DNA from: a bacterium
Lineage (GTDB): Bacteria; Elusimicrobiota; Elusimicrobia; UBA1565; UBA9628
Assembly (NCBI GenBank): GCA_021846045.1
Contig: JAJZCM010000009.1
Span: 1-45,871, forward strand
DNA: 45,871 bases
Direction of reading: 5' to 3'
The notes below the pieces were generated by a model. The model had not been told where the DNA came from. It worked only from the letters and a program-made list of their open reading frames with translations, and ran no database searches. Below, one piece after another: positions 32,403 to 40,400 of this stretch (the stretch's first letter is position 1; each line of letters opens with the position of its first letter). A program made the translations under genes and the position numbers.

Positions 32403-32494
32403 GCAACTGTTCAGGTTCGTCATTCCGGCGAAAGCCGGAATCCAGAAGATTGATGCTCTGGACCCCGACTTCCGTCGGGGTGACGCGAGTAATT
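32403..32494. repeat. Palindromic repeat (three hairpins), copy C, between rpmH and acs
   Basis: Same element as 31754-31845, only about 560 bases away in the same orientation, here in the intergenic region of the divergent rpmH and acs genes. A few substitutions, including one in a loop, separate the copies. Confidence 0.9.
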
Positions 32495-32559
32495 ATCAAA
32501 AATCGCTTTGGCCGCGATTGTTTAATTTCTTTTGACGCTCAAAATGTTACCATCGAGAT

Positions 32560-34557
32560 ATGGCGAATAAAAAAATAAAAAGTGACGAAGCGGCGATAGA
32601 TGTTCTCCTCAAGGAAAAGAAAATTTATCCCCCCGCCAAATCTTTCAGCCGCTTAGCCTACGTCAAAAGCTTCGCCGAACTTAAAAATTTAAGAAAGAAG
32701 GCTCTTTCTTCTCCTGAAAAGTTTTGGGAGTCCGCGGCGAAAGAGCTTTTTTGGCATAAACCTTGGCGAAAAACCCTGGCGTGGAAGCCGCCGTTTTCGC
32801 AATGGTTTGTCGGCGGAAAGATCAACGCCTCTTACAACGCTTTGGATCGACATTTAAGCGGGTTTCGCCGGCATAAAGCCGCTTTGATTTGGGAAGGGGA
32901 AAACGGCGAAAAGAGAGTCTTGACCTACCTTGAGCTTTACCGCGAGGTTTGCCGCGCGGCCAACGCCTTGAAAAAATTAGGCATTAAAGCCGGCGACCGC
33001 GTGGCGATCTATATGCCGATGGTTCCAGAAGCCGTGATTGCGATGCTGGCGTGTTCTCGAATTGGCGCGCCTCACAACGTGGTTTTCGCCGGGTTTTCAG
33101 CCTCGGCCTTATCCGAGCGTATTCAAGACGCCCAGGTTAAACTGGTCATTACGGCCGACGGTTTTTTTCGAAAAGGCCTCATCGTCAAGCCCAAGGATGT
33201 CGTTGATGAGGCGCTTAAAAGCGCGCCGAGTGTCGAAAAAGTTTTGGTCTTAAACCGCGGCATCGTGGAAAATTCTTCCTGGGTTGAGGGGCGGGATGTC
33301 GATTGGGTTGATGCGCTATCTGAAGCCTCGGATGATTGTCCCGCGGAGAAGTTGGACAGCGAACATCCGCTGTTTATTCTTTATACCTCGGGATCGACCG
33401 GGAAACCGAAGGGCATTTTACATACGACCGGAGGATATTTAGTTCAGGCCGCATGGACGACGAAATACGTCTTTGATCTGAAAGACGACGATCTTTTTTG
33501 GTGCACGGCCGACATCGGATGGGTGACGGGGCATTCCTATGTGGTTTACGGCCCTCTTTTAAACGGAGCGACGGTTTTTATGTATGAGGGCTCTCCCATG
33601 CATCCGGCGCCGGATCGTTTTTGGTCCATGATTGAGCGGCACAAAATATCCATTCTCTATACCGCGCCGACTGCGATTCGGGCTTTCATGCGCTTGGGAG
33701 AATCTTGGCCCCAAAAACATGATTTATCTTCCCTGCGACTTTTGGGAAGCGTGGGAGAACCGATTAATCCGGAGGCCTGGCGCTGGTATCACAAAAATAT
33801 CGGGCGCGAGAAATGCCCGATTGTGGATACTTGGTGGCAGACAGAAACCGGTTCGATTATGATCTCCCCCCTTCCAGGCGCAACTGGGACCAAGCCCGGT
33901 TCGGCTTCGCTTCCCCTTCCGGGAATCGACGCCGAGGTCGTTGACCGTTCCGGAAACCCGGTTCCTCTGGGAGCGGGCGGATACTTGGTCATTAAAAAGC
34001 CTTGGCCCGGAATGTTGAGGACGATTTACGGGAATCCCGCCCGCTACAAAGAACAGTATTTCAGCCAGGCGCTCGCTTTGGGCAAGAAAAACTATCCCTA
34101 TTATTTCACCGGAGACGGCGCGAGAAAAGACAAGGACGGGTATTTTTGGGTTCTGGGCCGCATTGATGACGTTTTGAATGTTTCCGGACACAGGCTTTCA
34201 ACAATGGAAATCGAATCCGCCTTGGTTTCCCATCCTGCGGTGGCGGAAGCGGCGGTCGTCGGGCGTCCGGATGATTTGACGGGGCAAGCCGTCAGCGCCT
34301 TTGTGACCTTAAAAGAGGGTCAAAATCCCGACGAGTCGCTTAAACGCGAGATTTCGGAATATGTGGGGCGCGCAATTAGCCCTATCGCCAAACCGGCCGA
34401 CATTCGCTTTACGCCTCTACTCCCAAAAACCCGTTCCGGAAAAATTATGCGGAGGCTTCTTCGCGAAATCGCTTCCGGCGGCGCGGTGAAGGGCGATGTC
34501 ACGACCCTTGAAGATTTAGGCGCTCTCGAAAAACTTCAGAGTCAAGAAGAAGAGTAA
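32560..34557 (+). CDS. acs: Acetyl-CoA synthetase (AMP-forming)
   Basis: A 665 aa acyl-adenylate enzyme that makes acetyl-CoA from acetate, CoA and ATP. Family marks: the P-loop-like [25 protein letters not shown], the [12 protein letters not shown] adenylate site, the [13 protein letters not shown] hinge, and [11 protein letters not shown], which holds the catalytic lysine near the C-terminus that is acetylated in related enzymes. Length matches Acs. It stands alone and its 3' end overlaps the phosphatase pseudogene by 16 bases in convergent orientation. There is no clear Shine-Dalgarno at the ATG. Confidence 0.95.
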   Translation: MANKKIKSDEAAIDVLLKEKKIYPPAKSFSRLAYVKSFAELKNLRKKALSSPEKFWESAAKELFWHKPWRKTLAWKPPFSQWFVGGKINASYNALDRHLSGFRRHKAALIWEGENGEKRVLTYLELYREVCRAANALKKLGIKAGDRVAIYMPMVPEAVIAMLACSRIGAPHNVVFAGFSASALSERIQDAQVKLVITADGFFRKGLIVKPKDVVDEALKSAPSVEKVLVLNRGIVENSSWVEGRDVDWVDALSEASDDCPAEKLDSEHPLFILYTSGSTGKPKGILHTTGGYLVQAAWTTKYVFDLKDDDLFWCTADIGWVTGHSYVVYGPLLNGATVFMYEGSPMHPAPDRFWSMIERHKISILYTAPTAIRAFMRLGESWPQKHDLSSLRLLGSVGEPINPEAWRWYHKNIGREKCPIVDTWWQTETGSIMISPLPGATGTKPGSASLPLPGIDAEVVDRSGNPVPLGAGGYLVIKKPWPGMLRTIYGNPARYKEQYFSQALALGKKNYPYYFTGDGARKDKDGYFWVLGRIDDVLNVSGHRLSTMEIESALVSHPAVAEAAVVGRPDDLTGQAVSAFVTLKEGQNPDESLKREISEYVGRAISPIAKPADIRFTPLLPKTRSGKIMRRLLREIASGGAVKGDVTTLEDLGALEKLQSQEEE

Positions 34558-35111
34558 TCGCGGCACAGCCACTGATTTTGGCCGAAGCGGTAGACCCAGG
34601 AACGGATGTCTTTCTTGAGGAAGATGAAGACAGGATGGAAATGATGCCGTTTGAGGCGGATTTCCACCTCGTTCCACAACTCATCCGGGTTGCAAGCTTT
34701 CTCTCGAATTAAAAGAGCCGCCGCTAGAGCCCCGGTCCGGTCGGAGCCTTTTTTGCAGTGGAAATAGACTCGATGGCCAGCCTTGTGTTCGGCCAGCACG
34801 AAGAAAAATACTTTTTAAAACATTAGCCAGTTGAAATTGGCGTCTTCCCCCGGAAAAGACAAGCGGATGGGAAAATTCCGGCAGCTTAAATTCCAAGCAT
34901 GACAGGACTCTTGATTGTCCGGCTTGAGCCGCAAATCCACGATGTCATCAACGCCGAGTTTTTCTTTAAGAAAGCGGTATTGATTGTCTTCCAAAAGAGT
35001 CGCGCCTCTATAGATTCCCGGTTCGACTTGGCCGAAATTGGGAATCGGCGGATGAACCGAAGCCGCGGCGAGAAATTGCGAGAAGAGAACGCCTAAAATA
35101 GAGAGAACCAT
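34542..35111 (-). pseudogene. Dual-specificity/tyrosine phosphatase gene split by an in-frame stop
   Basis: Two open segments in the same frame, 35111-34815 and 34814-34542, are separated only by TAA at 34815-34817. Together they code for about 189 residues of a secreted PTP/DSP-family phosphatase: signal peptide (VLSILGVLFSQFLAAASV), FGQVEPGIYRGA, VDDIVDLR, then after the stop VYFHCKKGSDRTGALAAALL, the CxxGxxRTG active-site loop. The catalytic cysteine lies after the stop, so the gene is inactive unless the stop is read through or translation restarts at GTG 34799. It follows the carboxylesterase gene by 11 bases. A sequencing error is also possible. Confidence 0.8.
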
Positions 35112-35122
35112 TAAAGTGTTTG

Positions 35123-35812
35123 TCAGCGAATTTTATCAATCCAAGAGCCGAAGGCTTCAAGGGCCTCAATCGGGATGGCGTGTCCGCCTTCGAATTTCAA
35201 AAACTCGCCCTCAAGCCCCGAATCCGTCAATAGATCGTACAATTTGCGGGCGCCGGAAAACCCTAGGATTGGGTCGGCGATTCCATGGCTTTGAAAGAAG
35301 GGCATCCCCTTCTTGAGGGGAGCTTCTTTGAGCAATGATTTTTGGTTGATGAGGTTTCCCGAAAAAATCGCCAGACCCTTGGGAGTTTTTTCTTGAGAGA
35401 GAGAAATTTCCGCGGCGAGCATGGAACCTTGGCTAAATCCCCCAAGAATGAGATTCTCTAAAGGAATGTCCAAGGCCTTTAAAAACTCTTCCGCCATTTT
35501 TTTGGCTTCTTCAAAGCCGGACGGCTCGGCGTTTGAAAAATCAACGGCAACCCCTTCTTGCTGGGCTTTTTCAATGGCCTTTTCATCAATCTGAAACCAG
35601 GCCAGGCCGCCGAAACTGGTTCGATTGGGCGCGTCAGGAAAAATCCAATGGGCCGGAAAGTCAAGCGGCGTTTCGGCCGATACGGGAGCGAGATCGGAGC
35701 CTGAGGCGCCGTAGCCATGAAACAAAACGATGGTCGGGCCCTTTTTCGCTTCGCCGACTTCAATGGCTTTAAGCGGTCCGATTCGGCGATTGGTGATTGA
35801 AGTGGCGGGCAT
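35123..35812 (-). CDS. Phospholipase/carboxylesterase family alpha/beta hydrolase
   Basis: A 229 aa cytoplasmic serine hydrolase of the abhydrolase_2 family (acyl-protein thioesterase/carboxylesterase type). The oxyanion region is FHGYGASGSDL near 30; the nucleophile elbow GGFSQGS lies near 125; the acid and His follow in GIADPILG near 178 and GGHAIP near 209. Substrate unknown; family members hydrolyse short-chain esters or thioesters. The gene starts 19 bases after the M13 peptidase stop, and the spacer is one copy of a 25-base repeat. Confidence 0.9.
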   Translation of the reverse strand: MPATSITNRRIGPLKAIEVGEAKKGPTIVLFHGYGASGSDLAPVSAETPLDFPAHWIFPDAPNRTSFGGLAWFQIDEKAIEKAQQEGVAVDFSNAEPSGFEEAKKMAEEFLKALDIPLENLILGGFSQGSMLAAEISLSQEKTPKGLAIFSGNLINQKSLLKEAPLKKGMPFFQSHGIADPILGFSGARKLYDLLTDSGLEGEFLKFEGGHAIPIEALEAFGSWIDKIR

Positions 35813-35834
35813 ATTATTCTGTCACGGAGCCTTA
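35810..35834. repeat. 25-base exact repeat between the M13 peptidase and carboxylesterase genes
   Basis: Identical to 21897-21921. It spans exactly from the TAA of the M13 gene to the ATG of the carboxylesterase gene. The yidC-jag spacer (30003-30024) has the same plan: stop, GGCTC, a variable centre, AATAAT, ATG. Confidence 0.7.
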
Positions 35835-38378
35835 CCAAACCCGGCAGGCGTTTTGCCGGATCATGGGAGATTTTGCCGGGCAAGAGAAGGCTTGCCCAAA
35901 TTCCGGCATATTAGACACGGCGCCGTTGGCTCGATATTTGGGGTCCGAGTGCGGATCGGTCAAGGCTTGGAGTCTTTTTGACTTATCCGTTTGATTGGTG
36001 CACCAGGTTTGGGCCCAAGCAATGAAAAACCTTTGTTCCGGCGTGAATCCGCCGATCTGAGATGCCGGGGATATTTGATTTCTTTCCAAGGCCGCATAGG
36101 CTAAATGAATGCCGCCATTATCGGCCGTATTTTCTCCCAAGGTCAGCTTGCCGTTGATTTTGACGTCCTTTTTTGGATCTTTGGGATTTTTGGACACGAC
36201 ATATTGGGAATATTGATTGACTAGGCATTGCGCGCGGCTTTTGAACGCGGCGGCGTCTTGGGGCGTCCACCAATTGTGAAGATTTCCCTTGGCGTCATAC
36301 ATTCGTCCCTGATCGTCAAAGCCATGGGTCAGTTCGTGGCCTTCAACCGCGCCAATGGCTCCAAGATTGGAAGCCAAATCCGCTTTGGAATCGTAAAAAG
36401 GCGGCTGCAAAATTCCCGCAGGGAAATTCATGTCGTTTTCCGCCGGATCATAATAGGCGTTGACGGTTGGAGGCGTCATCTGCCATTCGCTCCGGTCGGT
36501 CTTTTTCCCGATTTTGTTTATTTCGCGCTTAAATTCAAAGCCCGAGGCGCGCTCAAAATTTCCGATGTTGTCGCCTTTTTTTATCGCGAGCTTGGAATAA
36601 TCGCGCCAATGCTTGGGATAACCCACCTTGTTTTTCATGGCCTTGAGTTTTTCGAGGGCCTGTTCCTTGGTTTTGATGTCCATCCAGGAAATGGAATGGA
36701 TGTCCCTGTTCATGGAGCCTTCAATTTGAACCAGAAGTTCTCGAGCGTCTTTTTTCGCCTTTGGGGGAAAATTTTTGTCGACATAGATTTTTCCCAAGGC
36801 TTCGCCCATTCCATTATTGGCGAAATTAACGCAGCGCTCCCACCGCGGCATCAGCTTTTTGCTTCCACGAAGCCTTTTTCCGAAGAATGAGAAGTCTTCA
36901 TTGACGAAAGCGGAAGATAAGGCCGAAGCCTCGGCATGGACGAGCTGCCATTTAAGATAAGCCTTCCAATTCCCGAGCCGGGTTTGCGAAATGACGGAAC
37001 TCAGATTCTTAATGAAGTCGTAATCGTCGGCATTAAGAACCTTAAACTTCGGCGTTCCGATGGTTTTAAAATAGGCCTGCCAGTTAAATTCTGGGGAGAT
37101 TTTCTTGAGGTCCGAAACGCTGATTTTGTGATTGACCTTGAGCGGATCCCTGCGAGAAACGCGGTCCATGGAAATTCTCGCCAAAGCGGTTTCTACCACC
37201 AATGACCTTCCGGCGTTTTCCTTGGCTTGAAAGGAAGACTCGCCTGCGAGTTCCAGCATCTTTTGAACATGCTTGAGATAAAAGGCGCGGTCCTTAGCGA
37301 AATCCTTCTTAAGGTAATAATCCCGGTCGGGCAAGGCAAATCCGCCTTGGTCGAGAGAAGCGATCATTTTATCCGCATTTTGATAATCCTGTTCGGAACC
37401 AAAATTAAAAAGCGCGCCGACTCCAATCATTTGAAGGCGGGCGATTTCTTGAGCCAGTTCGTTTTTTGATCTCAAGGCGTCGATTCTCTTAATTTCAGGA
37501 AGAAGCGGTTTATCTCCTTCTTGATCAACGGATTTCTCATCCATGCAGGAATTATAAAGATTCGAGAGTTTGGCCTGGTTTTGAGTCAGCTTGGCTTTTT
37601 GCGAATGAAGTTTGTCTAAGAGTTTTCTTAATAGGACTTTGTTTTTGCGGGCCAAGGCGTCGAAGGTTCCCCATCTTGGATATTCAGCGGGAATGGGGTT
37701 TTTCTTAAGCCAGGTTCCGCAGGCGAAGTGATAAAAATCCTGACAGGGATTGACCGAGCGGTCGAGGTAGTCGAGCTGGATTCCCGGCTGGGCTTGAGCG
37801 GGATTGAGATTGTCTTTGGACGGGTCCGTATAGTTCCCATCCACGGATTGATCGTCCTTGTGTTCGTTTGTTCCGGCTTTGCCGTCCTTGCCTCCATCAT
37901 AGGTGGCCGTGTATCGGCCTTCCCGCAAAGGGTTAAGTCGTCCCTCGGCTTTTTGGACTTTTGCGAAATCTTTTTTGGAAATAAGCCGCAAATGACCTTT
38001 TTGAAGGGCCCAAATCCTGTTTCCGGAAATGATCTCGATTCTGGAACCCCATGCGGCGATTAGTTTTCGAATAATTTTTGAACGCACTTTAGGGGAAATT
38101 TTTGGGGACCAGCTGGGCGCTGAAAAAGTGATCACCTGTCGCGGGTTTTTCTTCTCTTTTCTTTCCTGGCGTTCTTTTTCGTAGGCGTTGAGAAGTTGAT
38201 GGATTAATCGTTCCGCTTTTTCAAGCTGTTCGGCCATTTTTGCATCCATTCCCGAGGGAACAAAAAAGTGAATGGTAACGGATTCGGCTAGGGGAGGAGT
38301 TTGGGCGCGAGCGGAGACAAGAGCAAAATTGGGGAGTGTAACCGTTAAAGTTAGAAGAAATAAAATTTTAATTTTCAT
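35832..38378 (-). CDS. Secreted M13 family metalloendopeptidase (PepO/neprilysin-like)
   Basis: An 848 aa zinc endopeptidase. A signal peptide is present (ILFLLTLTVTLPNFALVSA). Residues about 30-220 are an extension of unknown family, rich in charged residues, with a globular-looking part (QVITFSAPSWSP to GHLRLISKKDF). The M13 domain starts near LDYLDRSVNPCQDFYHFACG; the zinc site is GAVEGHELTHGFDD near 679, with the third ligand in GENTADNGG near 752, and the chain ends in the family CRVW. M13 domains are usually about 650-680 aa, so the extension is extra. A -10 box ends 6 bases before the ATG. Confidence 0.95.
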   Translation of the reverse strand: MKIKILFLLTLTVTLPNFALVSARAQTPPLAESVTIHFFVPSGMDAKMAEQLEKAERLIHQLLNAYEKERQERKEKKNPRQVITFSAPSWSPKISPKVRSKIIRKLIAAWGSRIEIISGNRIWALQKGHLRLISKKDFAKVQKAEGRLNPLREGRYTATYDGGKDGKAGTNEHKDDQSVDGNYTDPSKDNLNPAQAQPGIQLDYLDRSVNPCQDFYHFACGTWLKKNPIPAEYPRWGTFDALARKNKVLLRKLLDKLHSQKAKLTQNQAKLSNLYNSCMDEKSVDQEGDKPLLPEIKRIDALRSKNELAQEIARLQMIGVGALFNFGSEQDYQNADKMIASLDQGGFALPDRDYYLKKDFAKDRAFYLKHVQKMLELAGESSFQAKENAGRSLVVETALARISMDRVSRRDPLKVNHKISVSDLKKISPEFNWQAYFKTIGTPKFKVLNADDYDFIKNLSSVISQTRLGNWKAYLKWQLVHAEASALSSAFVNEDFSFFGKRLRGSKKLMPRWERCVNFANNGMGEALGKIYVDKNFPPKAKKDARELLVQIEGSMNRDIHSISWMDIKTKEQALEKLKAMKNKVGYPKHWRDYSKLAIKKGDNIGNFERASGFEFKREINKIGKKTDRSEWQMTPPTVNAYYDPAENDMNFPAGILQPPFYDSKADLASNLGAIGAVEGHELTHGFDDQGRMYDAKGNLHNWWTPQDAAAFKSRAQCLVNQYSQYVVSKNPKDPKKDVKINGKLTLGENTADNGGIHLAYAALERNQISPASQIGGFTPEQRFFIAWAQTWCTNQTDKSKRLQALTDPHSDPKYRANGAVSNMPEFGQAFSCPAKSPMIRQNACRVW

Positions 38379-38384
38379 GAGAAT

Positions 38385-38390
38385 ATTCTA
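38385..38390 (-). promoter_or_regulatory. -10 box of the M13 peptidase gene
   Basis: TAGAAT on the minus strand, preceded by TGA (extended -10 form), is followed by 6 bases and then ATG, so transcription would start at or next to the start codon. The -35 is weak. Confidence 0.5.
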
Positions 38391-38414
38391 TCAAAATGGC
38401 CGGCTTTTAGTTTG

Positions 38415-38420
38415 TATAAT
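38415..38420 (+). promoter_or_regulatory. -10 box of the MgtE-N-like/recO/glyQS operon
   Basis: A perfect TATAAT is followed by 8 bases and the GTG start at 38429, again close to leaderless. It is about 25 bases from the divergent M13 -10. No convincing -35. Confidence 0.55.
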
Positions 38421-38428
38421 GATTCACG

Positions 38429-38761
38429 GTGGAAAAGGCAATTTCTCTTATCGTTGATGGTCGTTATGCGGATTTAAAGCGTCTATTGGACAAAGAGCCG
38501 ATGGATTCTCTCCTTTCCCAATGGAAAAACCTTAAGCCGTTGGAACGCCTGGTTGTTTTTAAGCTTTTATCCGTGGGTAAAGCGCTTGAACTTTACGGAA
38601 AAGTTGATCATGCGGAAAAATATTTTCTCTTTTGCGGTTTGGGGCCTCAAGCGATTGCGCCGGTTCTTGAAAACTTGTCCGATCGCGACCGAGGGCTTTT
38701 TGTCGAGATTCCAAAAAAATTTGCCGACGACATGATAGCGGCGCTTTCAAAGGTCGCCTAA
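38429..38761 (+). CDS. Small helical protein resembling the MgtE N-terminal domain
   Basis: A 110 aa protein made of short helical repeats of the form LKPLERLVVFKLL, AEKYFLFCGLGPQAIAPVL and LSDRDRGLFVEI, similar to the superhelical MgtE_N/FliG-like fold. It has no membrane part, so it is not a transporter by itself. Function unknown; it may be a protein-binding domain. The stop overlaps the ATG of recO by one base (TAATG), so it is the first gene of the recO-glyQ-glyS operon. GTG start with a TATAAT 8 bases upstream. Confidence 0.7.
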   Translation: MEKAISLIVDGRYADLKRLLDKEPMDSLLSQWKNLKPLERLVVFKLLSVGKALELYGKVDHAEKYFLFCGLGPQAIAPVLENLSDRDRGLFVEIPKKFADDMIAALSKVA

Positions 38762-39528
38762 TGCCTTTTATTTTAACATCAGGGATCGTCTTGTCTCGCA
38801 GGGATTTCGGGGAATCGGGACGATTGTCGGTCGTCTATACGAAAGATTTGGGAAAAACCTGGGTTAAGTTTTCCGGAGTTAACGGAGCCGGCCGAAAAAT
38901 GAAGGCGTTTTCGGAACCGTTTGCTCATTGCGAGTATCGTTTTCATGCGACTCCCGGCGCGGGATATGTCAAAGCCACGGGCGGAAGTTTGTTCTCCAGT
39001 TTCCCCGCTATGCGAAAGAACCTGGATTCTCTTTCGGAGGCTTTCCTTTGTTCGGAGCTTGTCGCCGCCTTAACCGTTTTTGGTCTTCCCAGTCCCGAAA
39101 AATACGAGCTTTTGAAAGACGCCCTCTCTTTTCTTGATTCCGGCCAACCTGACTGCTGGATGATGCCTTCTTTTGGCCTTCGCCTTCTGGAATTGGCGGG
39201 CTTAGGGATGCGCGAAAAATTTCCATTTGAACGCGAAATTTCCTTGTCGGCGTGGGAAGCGCTTCATCAATCTCCCTTCACGGACCTCGCAACGCTTTCC
39301 GCCGATATTAATCTTGCTCGCAAAATTCGACGCTTTGTTGAGGAAAAGATCGAACAAGAAACTCACCGTGTTTTGAAAACCCCGATATTTATAGAATCTA
39401 TTGGAATGATTCGTAAGTCTCTTTACAATTCGTCACTCCGGCAATCCGTAAGCCGGAGTCTAGGCCCGCGTGAGAGTCTGGATTCCGGCTTTCGCCGGAA
39501 TGACGGGCAGGAGTTCGCTTCTTTATGA
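38761..39528 (+). CDS. recO: DNA repair protein RecO, with repeat-derived C-terminus
   Basis: A 255 aa recombination mediator that helps RecR load RecA on SSB-covered DNA. The N-terminal OB-fold has [20 protein letters not shown] and [20 protein letters not shown]; the middle helical domain has the [20 protein letters not shown] block. The last 30 residues ([20 protein letters not shown] and RRND) are encoded by a palindromic repeat and lie after the family fold. The stop overlaps the first ATG of glyQ (ATGA). Confidence 0.9.
   Translation: MPFILTSGIVLSRRDFGESGRLSVVYTKDLGKTWVKFSGVNGAGRKMKAFSEPFAHCEYRFHATPGAGYVKATGGSLFSSFPAMRKNLDSLSEAFLCSELVAALTVFGLPSPEKYELLKDALSFLDSGQPDCWMMPSFGLRLLELAGLGMREKFPFEREISLSAWEALHQSPFTDLATLSADINLARKIRRFVEEKIEQETHRVLKTPIFIESIGMIRKSLYNSSLRQSVSRSLGPRESLDSGFRRNDGQEFASL
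39428..39510. repeat. Palindromic repeat, related copy D, in the 3' end of recO
   Basis: Two hairpins, CACTCCGGC...GCCGGAGT and ATTCCGGC-TTTC-GCCGGAAT followed by GACG. The second matches one arm of copies A-C in inverse orientation; the rest differs, so it is a relative rather than an identical copy. It lies inside the recO reading frame. Confidence 0.75.
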
Positions 39529-40400
39529 TGAATTTTCAAAATATCATTTTGGCTTTGAAAGAATTCTGGTCTCAAAAGGGATGTCTTTTAATCGAGCCTT
39601 ACGACGTTGAAAAAGGAGCGGCGACTTTTAATCCCGCGACTTTTTTCGGCGCGATCAGCTCTTCTCCGGTTCAAATCGCTTATCCCGAGCCGTGTCGCAG
39701 GCCCGCCGACGGCCGATATGGGGATAATCCTAATCGCTTGGGCAAATATTACCAGTTCCAGGTTTTGCTCAAGCCTGTTCCCCGCGATGTGACCGATCTC
39801 TACATGGGTTCCTTGAGAAGTTTGGGTTTGGATGTCAAGAAACACGATTTGCGCTGGATTGAGGATGATTGGGAATCTCCCACCTTGGGAGCCTCGGGTC
39901 TGGGATGGGAAGTGTGGCTGGACGGAATGGAAATCACGCAATTTACCTATTTTCAACAGATGGGGCAAGCGCCGCTTTTTCCCGTTTCCGTTGAAATCAC
40001 CTACGGCCTCGAACGGATCGCGATGTATTTGCAGAAAAAAGATTCGGTTTTCGATCTTCATTTTAACGATGAACGGTCTTACGGGCAAATGTTTAAGGAA
40101 GCCGAGCGGCAGTTTTCCGTTTACAATTTTGAGGAGGCCGACGTTGAAATGCTGGGCCGTCATTTTGAAGATTATGAAAAAGAAGGGGCGCGTCTGGTTT
40201 TGAAGGGACTGCCCCTCCCAGCTTATGACTGCGTTCTCAAACTCTCGCATTGCTTTAATGTTTTGGAAGCGCGCGGATCGGTCTCGGTGACCGAACGGGC
40301 TCAGTATATCGCCCGCGTGCGCGGATTGGCCAAGAAAGTGATTAACTGTTACCTGGAACTGGAAAATGTCGAGAAAAAAGAATTCATCAACCAGCGCTAA
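39525..40400 (+). CDS. glyQ: Glycyl-tRNA synthetase alpha subunit
   Basis: A 291 aa catalytic subunit of the bacterial alpha2beta2 glycyl-tRNA synthetase, which charges tRNA-Gly. Clear class II blocks: [60 protein letters not shown] and [15 protein letters not shown]. The start overlaps recO by 4 bases (two ATGs in a row, 39525 and 39528). It overlaps glyS by 35 bases. Length and content are those of a normal GlyQ. Confidence 0.97.
   Translation: MMNFQNIILALKEFWSQKGCLLIEPYDVEKGAATFNPATFFGAISSSPVQIAYPEPCRRPADGRYGDNPNRLGKYYQFQVLLKPVPRDVTDLYMGSLRSLGLDVKKHDLRWIEDDWESPTLGASGLGWEVWLDGMEITQFTYFQQMGQAPLFPVSVEITYGLERIAMYLQKKDSVFDLHFNDERSYGQMFKEAERQFSVYNFEEADVEMLGRHFEDYEKEGARLVLKGLPLPAYDCVLKLSHCFNVLEARGSVSVTERAQYIARVRGLAKKVINCYLELENVEKKEFINQR

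Noticed and set aside
23570-32494. The three-hairpin repeats as an insertion sequence or integron attachment site
   Set aside because: No transposase or integrase gene in the window, no target-site duplications I could confirm, and copies are complete without coding capacity; best described as REP/MITE-like elements.
32379-32559. Possible oriC next to rpmH
   Set aside because: rpmH often lies next to dnaA and oriC, but I saw no dnaA gene and no clusters of DnaA boxes (TTATCCACA-like); the space holds a palindromic repeat and promoters.
32535-32560. TTGACG near 32533 as the -35 of acs
   Set aside because: With 17 bases spacing the -10 would overlap the start codon and has a poor match.
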